A stretch of DNA of 64,000 nt from Eriocheir sinensis (Eukaryota > Arthropoda > Malacostraca > Decapoda > Varunidae). The notes under the pieces were generated by a model. The model was not told the DNA's origin. It did no database searches and saw nothing but the letters and a program-made list of their open reading frames with translations. Shown in pieces: positions 41,597 to 52,911 of this stretch. Position 1 is the stretch's first letter. Each line of letters opens with the position of its first letter. Location of the stretch: positions 567,501-631,500 of the forward strand of contig NW_026112131.1 in NCBI RefSeq assembly GCF_024679095.1. The letters run 5' to 3'. A program made the position numbers and the translations under genes.

Positions 41597-41745
41597 CTCT
41601 TCTCTCAAACTTTTTCTAAAAACTCCACTCTGGACGATTCTGGGCATATTCCTCCTACTCATCCCCCCTCTGACTCCTTTATGCCTGTTATAAAGATTCT
41701 TCAAAATGATGTTTTCTATGCCTCCTCTCTCTCATCCTCAGAGAA
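41597..41745 (+). mobile_element. LINE fragment, second copy
   Basis: Nearly identical to 39507-39652 of the LINE above, but with one more T in a T-run and one more C in a C-run. In this copy the frame stays open ([17 protein letters not shown], then [16 protein letters not shown]). Confidence 0.85.
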
Positions 41746-41755
41746 AGGCCTCAGC

Positions 41756-42612
<857 letters not shown>

Positions 42613-42650
<38 letters not shown>

Positions 42651-42656
42651 TATAAT

Positions 42657-42704
<48 letters not shown>
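42613..42704. repeat. (AT)n microsatellite
   Basis: AT array with a few single-base interruptions. Confidence 0.95.
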
Positions 42705-42708
<4 letters not shown>

Positions 42709-42934
42709 TTTCTTAGTATTATGCAACACCCTCCATAAAAACACTCACAAACACACACACACACACACAGTATTACTCACCGTACGACGGGTTACTGGCT
42801 GATAGGAAAGGGGAAACAAAATGTAAGTATTAATTAGCAATTGCTTAGTTTTACAGAGAACACATATATAGAGCCAATAGGGATATGAATACTGGGCTTA
42901 ATGAGTCTCCCATGCTCTATTGTGTCTTTTGGAA

Positions 42935-43186
<252 letters not shown>

Positions 43187-43479
43187 CTCAATACAGTATA
43201 TCATGGATGGGTGCACACTCCACGTACCTTTTATTTTGAACAAAGACATTCGGTTCAACAGCCGAGTGTCATTACCACAAAACCTGATCCCTCTGAATGT
43301 ACAGTAAATTGATATTTTTTTTTATTTTTTATGATTTGCACGGATTTTCATGCTAGGTGGCATTCGTGTTGTTGCACACCTAGTGCTCGCCCTGTTTAAG
43401 TTCTGTCACTTTTCTCTTTAATTTTACAGTATTCTGTTTTTTAAATGGACAGTTGTAAAGAAAGTGTATGGAAATATCC

Positions 43480-45790
43480 GCATACATAAGAACATAAGAA
43501 CATAAGAACGTAAGGAGTCTGCAAGAGACCGGTTGGCCTAAACAAGGCAGCTCCTGTAATCCTAACCCCACCTTAACTCACTATCCATAACTTTATCTAA
43601 CCTCTTCTTGAATGTAGCTATGGTATTCGCACCCACAACATGGCTGTCAAGCCTGTTCCATTCATCTACCACTCTACTGGTGAACCAATTCTTGCCTATG
43701 TCTTTGCTGAATCTGAATTTGTCTAATTTAAAACCATTGCTACGTGTCCTATCTGGCTCATTTACTGTCAAAATCTTATTGACATCTTTATTGAAGCCCT
43801 TCATCCATTTATAAACTTCTATCAAGTCTCCTCACAACCTTCCCCTTTCTAGCGAGTGTAGATTTAAATGCTTGTCTATCTTCATAAGGCAAGTTTCTCA
43901 CCCCTTGTATCATCTTTGTCATCCTCCTCTGTATAGATTCTAACATTTTGATATCCATTCTATAGTAGGGGGACCAGAACTGAACTGCATAATCGAGATG
44001 AGGTCTAACTAGTGCTAAGTAAAGTTTTAGGATGACTTCAGCTCTCCTATTGCTTACGATCCTTGAGATGAAACCCAGTACTCTGTTCGCCCGATTTTTA
44101 GCCTTAATGCATTGGGCCCTAGGACGGAGGTCATCGCTCACTAGGACTCCTAAGTCTCTCTCACACCCAGACCTGCTTAGAGGAGTGTCATTTAAGAATT
44201 AATTGTGTGAGGGGTTACTCCAACCTACACTCAGAATGCTACACTTCCCGACATTGAATTCCATCTGCCACATCCCTGCCCAATCATATAGTCTGTCAAG
44301 CTCATCCTGGAGAACGGTAGCGTCCCTGTCTGATTGGATTACTCTACCGATCTTGGTATCATCTGCGAACTTACTGACATCACTACTAATTCCTGTGTCC
44401 AAGTCATTGATGTAAATAATAAAAAGCAGAGGACCCAGCACCGACCCCTGTGGGACTCCACTCGTAACACTGCCCCATTCAGATTTCCTACCATTGATTT
44501 GCACTCTCTGCTTCCTACCACTAAGCCACGCCCTGATCCAGTTCAAAACTTTCCCATCTACGCCGTGAGCCTGCAATTTTTGTAATAGCCGGTGATGAGG
44601 GACTTTGTCGAATGCTTTACTGAAATCTAGATATAATATGTCATAGTTTTCATCTCTGTCAACCGCCTCGATTACTTTAGTGTAGAAGGACAACAGGTTA
44701 GTAAGGCAAGACCTCCCCTTTGTGAACCCATGTTGTGAATCATGAATTAAATTATGCTTTTCTAGATGGTCCCGAATGCTCCTGGCTATAATTGACTCTA
44801 ACATCTTTCCCACAACTGATGTTAAGCTAACTGGGCGATAGTTTGAGGTGGCTGACTTGTCTCCCTTTTTGAAAATCTGCGTCACATTAGCTACTTTCCA
44901 TTGATTGGGCACATACCCAGAATTTACCGACATCTTAAAGATATCGGCAAGAGGGCCACTAAGGACTTCCTTGCACTCTTTCAGAACCCTTGGGAATACT
45001 TCGTCTGGGCCCGGCGATTTGTTTTTCTTCAACCTACCAATCTCATTCTGGACTACTTGCCTAGTGATGATCACATCCCTCAACTTGTCGTTCTCGTCAC
45101 CCTCATATATCTGAACTCTCTCCGGAATGGTTGTTAGATTTTCCTGCATGAAAACTGAGAGGAAATAGTCATTCATCATTTGGCTCATATCTTCTCCATT
45201 CTCAACGAGCTCGCCCGTGTTTGTTTTCAACGGTCCAATTCTGTCCCTTGTTTTCGTCCTGTACAATTTGAAGAAGCCCTTGGGATCGCTCTTGGCCTCG
45301 TTGGCTACCCTAATCTCATAATTTCTTTTTGCTAGGCGGGTGTTCTTCCTCACCAACCTGGCTAGCTCAACATACCTACCCCTGAGGTGGATCTCTCTGT
45401 TCTTTATTTTTCTATAAATTCCTCTCTTCAAGCCTATTTTATGCTTGAGTCTGCGGGTCATCCATTTGGGGTCGTTATTTTCCTTCCTACGTGCTTGGTA
45501 AGGGATATGCTGTCTCTGACCCTCTGCAATTTCTCTAACTAAATTATTGTAGGTCATTTCTACTTGGTTCCCCTGTCTTTCCGGTTCCAGCCCTGAGATC
45601 TGGCCCTCATCCAGCCCTAAGGTTTCCCAATTTACCTCCTCAAGGTGTCTTCTGAGCCCCTCATAATCAGCTCTTCTAAAGTCGGGCACCAACACAGGGT
45701 TGAGTTCATGGGTCACCGCCCAGTCTAATTTAAACCTAATTTCCTTGTGATCACTGCCACCTAATTCTCCCCCAACTGAAGAAATGTTTT
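43480..45790 (-). mobile_element. CR1-like LINE, 5' truncated
   Basis: Minus-strand element with a largely intact ORF2 C-terminal half (45716-44199), a broken C-terminal tail (44141-43562) and a 3' end made of an 8-bp repeat: on the plus strand CATAAGAA is repeated at 43485-43509. Short 8-bp 3' repeats are a CR1-group hallmark. The endonuclease domain is absent, so the copy is 5' truncated near 45790. A second partial copy lies at 50412-51015. Confidence 0.88.
44199..45716 (-). CDS. CR1-like reverse transcriptase, intact 505-aa frame
   Basis: A 505-residue uninterrupted frame. Residues about 1-220 form the linker after the missing endonuclease. RT motifs follow: NYRPVSLTSVVGKMLE near 292, DFSKAFDKVPHHRL, SGVPQGSVLGPLLF near 418 and SKFADDTKIG near 450, with both catalytic aspartates. 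The product would copy element RNA at the nicked target. Its openness over 1.5 kb suggests a young insertion. The following thumb/C-terminal part (ALVRPHLDYAVQFWSPYY, MTKMIQGVRNLPYEDR) is in other frames. Confidence 0.9.
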   Translation of the reverse strand: MTHELNPVLVPDFRRADYEGLRRHLEEVNWETLGLDEGQISGLEPERQGNQVEMTYNNLVREIAEGQRQHIPYQARRKENNDPKWMTRRLKHKIGLKRGIYRKIKNREIHLRGRYVELARLVRKNTRLAKRNYEIRVANEAKSDPKGFFKLYRTKTRDRIGPLKTNTGELVENGEDMSQMMNDYFLSVFMQENLTTIPERVQIYEGDENDKLRDVIITRQVVQNEIGRLKKNKSPGPDEVFPRVLKECKEVLSGPLADIFKMSVNSGYVPNQWKVANVTQIFKKGDKSATSNYRPVSLTSVVGKMLESIIARSIRDHLEKHNLIHDSQHGFTKGRSCLTNLLSFYTKVIEAVDRDENYDILYLDFSKAFDKVPHHRLLQKLQAHGVDGKVLNWIRAWLSGRKQRVQINGRKSEWGSVTSGVPQGSVLGPLLFIIYINDLDTGISSDVSKFADDTKIGRVIQSDRDATVLQDELDRLYDWAGMWQMEFNVGKCSILSVGWSNPSHN

Positions 45791-46140
45791 GAGAGATCTA
45801 ACTAATACATGTCCAATATATAGTTCTGGAAATGAGGCAGCTTTCTAAACTATGTACTGACAACACTACCAGGCACAGAACACACCAGCAAGACATGAGG
45901 GATAACTTTCACCAGTCCTGCCCCTTAACCCCTTGACTGGATTTCTCACAAGAAGACCTCACCAAGCTACAGCAATGGAACAAAAAATGTCTGCTACAAT
46001 TCACTGAAGAAAAATGTAAAGTCCTGCACCTTGGGAGGGGATATCCAGCACAGCAATACCTCATGGGAAACACTCCACTATCACCACAGAGGCAGAGAAA
46101 GACCTGGGAGTGTATGTTACCAGGCTACCAGTGAAGGCCA
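45791..46140 (+). mobile_element. LINE reverse-transcriptase fragment
   Basis: Plus-strand translation gives EDLTKLQQWNKKCLLQF, EEKCKVLHLGRGYPAQ and QRQRKTWECM-type frames. These correspond to the RT segment 'EEKDLGVYVT' after the FADD motif. It is the single-copy relative of the 99-bp array at 49456-49930. Confidence 0.7.
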
Positions 46141-46186
46141 AATCCGTGCCAATTGCAGTGGTCGGATTAAAGACCCCCACACTCAC

Positions 46187-46446
46187 CTTGAAGCAGAGCG
46201 CCAGCCAGTAGCGGCTGTGGGTACGGATGACCCCATTGGTGGTCTGCACGGCACTCTTGTTGGGCACCAGCTGGGGCTCAAGGGGGGGCAGCAGATCCCC
46301 CAGCAAGGCCTTGGCACACAGCGTCATGCAGTAGCTGATGGTGGTGAGGTTGAAGCCGCCCTCCAGTGCCAGAACTATGCGGCCCTCGGCCAGGCCAGAC
46401 AGAAGGGCCATCATATGTCCACAGCAACCAGGACTCACGCGGCAAC
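46187..46446 (-). CDS. HDAC6: HDAC6-type gene, domain 2 C-terminal exon
   Basis: The strongest HDAC match in the window. The exon gives CRVSPGCCGHMMALLSGLAE, GRIVLALEGGFNLTTISYCM, TLCAKALLGDLLPPLEP and ending GVIRTHSRYWLALCFK. It parallels the end of the second deacetylase domain of HDAC6, including the glycine-rich LEGGFNL motif (LEGGYNL in the family, the active-site tyrosine here replaced by Phe). Acceptor ACTCCCAG and donor GTGAGTG are in place. HDAC6 deacetylates alpha-tubulin, HSP90 and cortactin in the cytoplasm. No ubiquitin-binding zinc-finger exon was found downstream. Confidence 0.9.
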
Positions 46447-46464
46447 CTGGGAGTGTGTGTGAGG

Positions 46465-47460
46465 CTGTTACTTTAGGTATGAGATGCATGAAGGGAGGAA
46501 TGGGGGTGAGGAAGAGAAAGGGAGTTCTTCACTATGGAATGCAATGGTTACGGTGTGTTACTTTAGGTATGAGATGCATGAAGGATTGAAGGGAGGAATA
46601 AGGGAGGAGGAAGAGAAAGGGAGTTCTTCACAATGGAATGCAATGGCTAGGGTGTGTTACTTTAGGTATGAGATGCATGAAGGGAGGAATGGGGGTGAGG
46701 AAGAGAAAGGGAGTTCTTCACTATGGAATGCAATGGTTACGGTGTGTTACTTTAGGTATGAGATGCATGAAGGGAGGAATGGGGGTGAGGAAGAGGAAGG
46801 GAGTTCTTCACTATGGAATGCAATGGTTACGGTGTGTTACTTTAGGTATGAGATGCATGAAGGGAGGAATGGGGGTGAGGAAGAGGAAGGGAGTTCTTCA
46901 CTATGCAATGCAATGGTTACGGTGTGTTACTTTAGGTATGAGATGCATGAAGGAGGAATAAGGGAGGAGGAAGAGAAAGGGAGTTCTTCACAATGGAATG
47001 CAATGGCTAGGGTGTGTTACTTTAGGTATGAGATGCATGAAGGAGGAATAAGGGAGGAGGAAGAGGAAGGGAGTTCTTCACAATGGAATGCAATGGCTAG
47101 GCTGTGTTACTTTAGGTATGAGATGCATGAAGGAGGAATAAGGGAGGAGGAAGAGAAAGGGAGTTCTTCACAATGGAATGCAATGGCTAGGGTGTGTTAC
47201 TTTAGGTATGAGATGCATGAAGGAGGAATAAGGGAGGAGGAAGAGGAAGGGAGTTCTTCACAATGGAATGCAATGGCTAGGCTGTGTTACTTTAGGTATG
47301 AGATGCATGAAGGAGGAATAAGGGAGGAGGAAGAGGAAGGGAGTTCTTCACAATGGAATGCAATGGTTAGGGTGTGTTACTTTAGGTATGAGATGCATGA
47401 AGGGAGGAATGGGGGTGAGGAAGAGGAAGGGAGTTCTTCACTATGGAATGCAATGGTCTG
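46465..47460 (+). repeat. 90-bp minisatellite, about 11 copies
   Basis: Units containing GTGTTACTTTAGGTATGAGA, TGCATGAAGG and GGGAGTTCTTCACWATGGAA recur at 90-bp spacing (one 100-bp unit near 46555). Two unit types alternate: GGAATGGGGGTGAGG and GGAATAAGGGAGGAGG. It starts about 20 bp from the HDAC exon acceptor and yields a spurious 325-codon plus-strand frame. Confidence 0.95.
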
Positions 47461-47815
47461 AGATGACAATACATCAGGATACAATATAAGGAGACTACAA
47501 AATGCTTCATTGCATACACATGGCAGCCCCTGAAGATGAGTTATTAAGGCAGATAAAAAATAAATAAATAAATAAATCAAAAAGAACAATACAGAAATTT
47601 TGGATAAGAAAGAACACTAAAGGAATAAAGAGAGGAAAACAAGAAACCCAAACAGTGAAGGAGTGCACCAGGGAGTGCTGTTATGAAGCCAAAACTCCCG
47701 ACCATGAACTGAAAATATAATAATGGAGGGAGAACTGAACTGAACTGAACAGATAGTGACAGAAAAAGAGAAAGAGGCAGCTGCAGGTAGTCATACAGAT
47801 AGTGACACCATCCAC
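47461..47815. other. HDAC6 intron, nothing recognised
   Basis: Unique DNA with a short AAAT run. Confidence 0.55.
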
Positions 47816-47939
47816 CAACCTCCAAGTGGGTCCCCGCACCAACATCAAGGCTGGCAGTGACCAGGACCAGCTGTGGGTTGAACTGGTAGGCCACGGGCAG
47901 CACCACCTGAGTGAGAGCCTCTGCGTCACCCATGCCACT
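47816..47939 (-). CDS. HDAC6: HDAC6-type gene, domain 2 exon with zinc-ligand region
   Basis: Reads SGMGDAEALTQVVLPVAYQF, NPQLVLVTASLDVGAGTHLE. It corresponds to the family stretch [31 protein letters not shown]. The Asp that ligands zinc is kept, but AGFD is changed to ASLD, about three residues after GDAE are missing, and GDPLGG is lost. Using donor GTGGAT at 47815 the next exon joins in frame as LEVGCRVSP. Acceptor is TGTTTCAG. Confidence 0.85.
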
Positions 47940-48316
47940 CTGAAACAACACAAGAAAAACACTGTGGCTTTAGTAAACACAACTTCTTCCTCCTGAACTG
48001 TGGCTGGGAGGAAGGACACTGGACGATGAAATACCAGAGCTGAGGACCATAACTGATTCTTGCATTGGGAGCTTGGATAGCAGGGTGAACCTTCATGTGC
48101 TGGACAGGGCTGTGTGGATCTAGACATTGATCACTGGGAATCATAACAGGAAAAAAGTGTCAGGTAATTGTGACTGAATGAAAATGCAATACTTCAGCAC
48201 CAGTGTAGGGAGAAAAATACTCAGAGGACTTAGCACTCGAGGGTCAATTTTCTGATTTGTAGCTGGGAGGAAAGACATGGGGTGGTGGAATAGCTGAATC
48301 AAGGGTTTAGCTGTTA

Positions 48317-48318
<2 letters not shown>
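47940..48318. other. HDAC6 intron, nothing recognised
   Basis: Unique DNA. Confidence 0.5.

Positions 48319-48409
<91 letters not shown>
48319..48409. repeat. (CT)n microsatellite
   Basis: Perfect CT run. Confidence 0.97.
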
Positions 48410-48412
<3 letters not shown>

Positions 48413-49369
48413 AGCCTAGTTTCCTTTTTATCATTCCTTCTTTCCTTAAATTTCCTTGGACTCTTCCCTCCTTTCTCCATTTAATTATTCCTCTTTCTCC
48501 TCCTCCTTCCTACCATCTTTCCAGGCCTCCTTTTCCTTCCTTCCTTCCTTTTATTCCAAGTGAGGGCTGGAGCACTATTTCAAGTTGGTTAGCATGTGTT
48601 TGAATAGGTATTTAGAACAATCAAAACACCTCTCCTTCAGAAACTGATCTCTCTTTTGGCCATTTAGGCAATTATGGATAAGTAAAATATTGTGCCAAAA
48701 TTGTTCCTGGTCCATGTAATGTGTCTATGTATTTTTTGGGGGAGAAAGGATGGACTCTATTTACCTCCCTTCAATACAACCTTGGTGATGCTGTTGTTAT
48801 GTTCATTTATTCTGTTTGTTTTACAGTAAGCAAACTGCATTGCATTTCTTTCCTCTCCCTCTTCCTTCTCTCCCTTTTCCTGAATGGTTCCTGTCTGTTG
48901 AGGGAAACAACCTCTCTCGAAATAGCTGTTCATTTATTTGGGAAAAAACAAACTCTAGGCACCTGGCTCATAGTTGTCATCATCTGATTAACCTTAAAAG
49001 ATGCAGCATTGAAATACTCCATCTGACATCTTCACTACCAGGTCAATGAACACAGTACAGATAAACTTATCAATTCATGAAAGGTAATACAGCAAATGTC
49101 AGGAGATAACTGGGAGTACCTACCTATCACACTATCTATCTGTCTCTCTATCTATCTATCTAGGCATAGTATTTGGACATGAAGAGCTCTCAGGTCAAAG
49201 GCAGGTCTGGTGAGGGTCAGAGAGTAGGACATGAAGCAAGCGACCAGTGAGCAGCATTCTCAAGCTGCAACAATGTCTGTGTAAAAGTAATTCCAAAAAA
49301 GGGTCAAGGGAAACTTGGTCCCATGGAGGTGCAGCACACTTGTTAACCCCTTGGCTGCAGATTTCCAGC
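48410..49369. other. HDAC6 intron; expected catalytic exons not found
   Basis: Pyrimidine-rich then unique DNA, with TCTA tetranucleotides near 49135-49160. No frame carries the PGHHA or DVHHGNG signatures expected between the flanking HDAC exons. Confidence 0.55.
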
Positions 49370-49930
49370 CAGAAGACAGACCTCACCAAGCTACAGGAGT
49401 GGAACGAAAATGTCTGCTACAATGCAATGAAGAAAAATGTCCTGCACCCTGGGAGGGGATATCCAGCACACCAATACCACATGGGAAACACTCCACTATC
49501 CACCACAGAGGCAGAAAAAGTCCTGGGAGTGTATGTTACCAGGCTACCAGTGAAGGGATATCCAGCACACTAATACCAAATGGGAAACACTCCACTATCC
49601 ACCACAGAGGCAGAGAAAGTCCTGGGAGTGTATGTTACCAGGCTACCAGTGAAGGGATATCCAGCACACTAATACCACATGGGAAACACTCCACTATCCA
49701 CCACAGAGGCAGAGAAAGTCCTGGGAGTGTATGTTACCAGGCTACCAGTGAAGGGATATCCAGCACACTAATACCACATGGGAAACACTCCACTATCCAC
49801 CACAGAGGTAGAGAAAGACCTGGGAGTGTATGTTACCAGGCTACCAGTGAAGGGATATCCAGCACACTAATACCACATGGGAAACACTCCACTATCCACC
49901 ACAGAGGCAGAGAAAGTCCTGGGAGGTACC
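49370..49930 (+). repeat. 99-bp tandem array derived from a LINE RT segment
   Basis: Starts of GGATATCCAGCACAC fall at 49457, 49556, 49655, 49754 and 49853, an exact 99-bp step. The unit translates as GYPAHQYHMGNTPLSTTEAE then KVLGVYVTRLPVK in one frame, an RT piece. Upstream, 49370-49456 carries the preceding RT residues (DLTKLQEWNENVC). Confidence 0.9.
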
Positions 49931-50411
49931 AAGAGCTGCCTCAGGTACATCAGAGTACTTAGACTATCTTCATTATGTTTTGTCTGTGAATGAAAAAACA
50001 CCTTAGTGTGTAGTGCACTTACCCTTCCGTAAGGCTGCGTGTTGCTCCACCTGCTCGTCACACACCAGACACAGCCTCGGAGACTCACTCAGCACCACGG
50101 CCTCTGAAGACAAGGCACAGAGCTCCTCAGTGACTCCTGTTTGCTGTGACTGAGCTTCCTATGAAAGGTGTACATCCCTCCCTCTTCCTTCTCCTCCTCC
50201 TCCTCAGCCATTATTATTGGTCCACTGCAGTACAAAGGCATTTCCTAATGTTCCTAACCTCTCACATCTCCTTCACTCCCTCCCTTCCCTTAACTCTCCT
50301 TTCCCCTCCTTCCTTTCCCTTTCTTTACCTCCCTCTCCCTTCCTCCCTGCTTCCTTTTCTTTCCCTCTCAACCCCCCCCTTTCTCTCTCCCTCTTCCTCT
50401 TTGCCTTGCGT
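49924..50411. repeat. Duplicated block, copy 1 (partner 52912-53397)
   Basis: About 488 bp nearly identical to 52912-53397, including an HDAC6 exon and its pyrimidine-rich flank. After a 604-bp LINE insertion the similarity resumes at about 51016-51080. Confidence 0.93.
50023..50103 (-). pseudogene. Duplicated HDAC6 exon (copy of 53011-53091)
   Basis: Same 81 bp and the same splice sites as the exon at 53011-53091 (AVVLSESPRLCLVCDEQVEQ). It lies downstream of the exon that should follow it, so it is out of order for the gene and probably unused. It may be a segmental duplication or a duplicated haplotype piece in the assembly. Confidence 0.8.
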
Positions 50412-51015
50412 AAGCAACATAAGGAGCGTAAGCAACAGAAGCCCCGAAGTCTTCCTCAAACTATATTTAGCATTAGTTAGACCTCATCTTGACTATGTGG
50501 TTCAGTTCTGGTCACCTTACTATAGAATGGATATCAAAATGTTAGAATCGGTGCAGAGGAGGATGACTAAGATGATTCAGGGGTTGAGAAACTTGCCATA
50601 CGAGGAAAGACTCAAACAGTTAAACTTGCATTCTCTAGAAAGGCGAAGGGTGCGTGGAGACATGATCGAGGTTTATAAATGGATGAAGGGCTTTAATAAG
50701 GGAGACATTCATAAGGTTTTGTTGGTAAGAGAACCGGGTAGGACACGAAGTAATGGGTTTAAACTGGATAAATTCAGATTCAACAGGGACATAGGCAAAA
50801 ATTGGTTTACTAACAGGGTGGTGGATGAGTGGAATAGGCTTAGCAGTCATGTGGTGAGTGCCAATACAATTGTCACATTAAAAAATAGACCAGATAAATT
50901 CATGGACAGCGATATTAGGTGGGGTAAGATACACGGGAGCTTAGGGTCAAAGGAGCTGCCTCGTACAGGCCTACCGGCCTCTTGTAGACTCCTGCGTTCT
51001 TATGTTCTTATGTTC
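50412..51015 (+). mobile_element. CR1-like LINE 3' fragment inside the duplicated block
   Basis: Frame LKLYLALVRPHLDYVVQFWS then MTKMIQGLRNLPYEERLKQL, ending in 8-bp repeats (GTTCTTAT at 50997-51012). It belongs to the same family as 43480-45790. It is absent at the matching point of the other block (about 53398), so it inserted after the duplication or distinguishes two haplotypes. Confidence 0.9.
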
Positions 51016-51080
51016 CCTCCCTCTCTTCCATTGTTTCCTTTCTCCTCTTCCTTCCCTCTCCCTCTTTCTCCTCCTCCTCC

Positions 51081-51355
51081 TTATCCTCTTCTTCCTCCAA
51101 TTTGAATACAGCATTATTTTCTATTACAGGCTTTTACTATAATTTTCTCTCCTCCTTTTCCTTCCTCCTCCTCCTCCTCCAATCTAAAGACCCAACCATG
51201 AGCAGAGACTAGAGGAGTGACTCAATGCCATTCCTTTTCATCTCCTGTCTCACACACCTCCTCCTCCTCCTCCTCCTCCTTCTTTCTCTACCAATGTGAA
51301 CACAACATTACTCTCTCCTACATGCACTTATGGTACTTCTTTCTCCCCCTCGTAC
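51081..51355. other. HDAC6 intron, CCT-rich
   Basis: Pyrimidine-rich DNA with CTC trinucleotides. Confidence 0.6.
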
Positions 51356-51537
51356 CTGCAGCAGTGAGCCGGCCGAGAGCAGGGCACAGACGTTGGTGGC
51401 GGGGTGGAGGTAGACAGACTTGTAGTTCTCCTGAAGGGTCTGCAGCTCCTCCTCTCGCTGGGCCTGGAGGCTGAACATGAAGGCCACGTGTTCCTGGCTG
51501 TGCATGAGCTCCACCTCCTCATGCTGGGCCACCGAGG
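51356..51537 (-). CDS. HDAC6: HDAC6-type gene, domain 2 N-terminal exon b
   Basis: SVAQHEEVELMHSQEHVAFM, FSLQAQREEELQTLQENYKS, VYLHPATNVCALLSAGSLLQ. It matches the HDAC6 segment AELLTCHSAEYV...[20 protein letters not shown]. Acceptor CTTGCACAG and donor GTACGAG are in place. The next exon should carry the PGHHA active-site motif but is not found before 47939. Confidence 0.88.
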
Positions 51538-51840
<303 letters not shown>

Positions 51841-52128
51841 CTCAATTCTAATTCCAACAATGAGAACAACTTCTTTGCCTCAACTCAACCCAACTGATCC
51901 TACTGGCTGACACTGCATCAAGTTTATAAAGCAGGTCCAAGGAATAGAGAGAGCTGCATACCCTCTATGCTTTACTATGGGTGGCTATACAGGTGTTAGC
52001 CAGTGCAGGTGTGAAGGGAGACTCATACTAAGCAAGGCGAACAAGGAGAAGTAAACAACTGAACAGTGAACGACGGAACAGTGACATAAACATGAACACA
52101 CACATCATACAGACAGTGCCTCCACCAC

Positions 52129-52211
52129 CCACCTGCAGCCGCTGGCCTCGCCCCAGCACCCCGGCACGCCCCAGCATCTCCCACACCCGCTGGATGCGCT
52201 CTGGATGTTCC
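52129..52211 (-). CDS. HDAC6: HDAC6-type gene, domain 2 N-terminal exon a
   Basis: EHPERIQRVWEMLGRAGVLG then RGQRLQV, the HPE-x-P-x-R-I segment that follows LVYDE in class IIb deacetylases. Acceptor CCCACACAG is in place. Donor GTGGTG at 52128 keeps the frame with the next exon (RLQVASVAQH). The 5' junction with the exon at 53011 is one nucleotide out of phase if the strong GTAAGT donor is used there. Confidence 0.82.
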
Positions 52212-52561
52212 CTGTGTGGGGGGGGGAGAGGGTGAATTAGTGTGTACCTCTGTGTGTTGTGGTGTGAGGGAAACTTGTCTGGTAAAAAAGGTTGCTCTAG
52301 TACGAGGGTAGAAAGCTGCCTCAAGGGGTTATGTGTGGTCAAAGTTATGGTGGTTAAGTGTTGGTTAGATAAGTGAGGAAAGCTTTGTCTTCTAGCTCTG
52401 GTAAAGAGTATTAAAGCTGCCTGAATGGGTGACATATGTAACAAGGAATTGGGTGAAAATAAATAAATGGTATGCAGAAAGTTGGAAAGTTTGGTTTAGT
52501 CGGCACAATATCTGTGGTCATATGCCAGAGAGAGACAGAAGGGAAGGAATTATAGGAGAAG
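52212..52561. other. HDAC6 intron, nothing recognised
   Basis: Unique DNA. Confidence 0.5.
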
Positions 52562-52742
52562 GGAACAGATCCCAGGAGACGGGACACAACCCCCGATTAA
52601 TACCTGGTACCCATTCACTGCTGGCTGGACAGGGGCGTGGGGTATCGGAAAAGCCTCCCAAATTTTTCCACTCCGCCCAGGAATTGAACCCGGGCTCTCT
52701 CGGTTGTGAGCCGAGTGTGCTAACCACTGCACCACGAAGTCC
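52562..52742 (-). mobile_element. tRNA-derived SINE
   Basis: The minus strand begins GTGGTGCAGTGGTTAGCACA (A box), then CTCGGCTCACAACCGAG and the B box GGGTTCAATTCC. The body ends near CCAGGTATTAATCGGGGG. The head is well kept, and the family differs from the other SINEs here. Confidence 0.8.
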
Positions 52743-52911
52743 TCTATAAATGGTATGTGTGAGGGAAACTCTGAGTCTTTTTGAGGTAAAAGCTCTGGTA
52801 AAAAGATGCCATGTGCTGCCTCAGTGGGTTTGGTGTGGATAAGAAATTCGGTCCAAGTAGATATATATATACGTGAGGGAAACTTGGTCTTCTTGAGGTA
52901 AAAACTCTGGC

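Noticed and set aside
46465..47460. CRISPR array
   Set aside because: The repeats are direct and head to tail without unique spacers, and the genome is eukaryotic.
46484..47461. Plus-strand frame of 325 codons
   Set aside because: Product of the 90-bp tandem repeat. No domain, and it is antisense to the HDAC6 gene.
49315..49962. 215-codon plus-strand repeat protein
   Set aside because: Out-of-frame reading of the 99-bp LINE-derived array.
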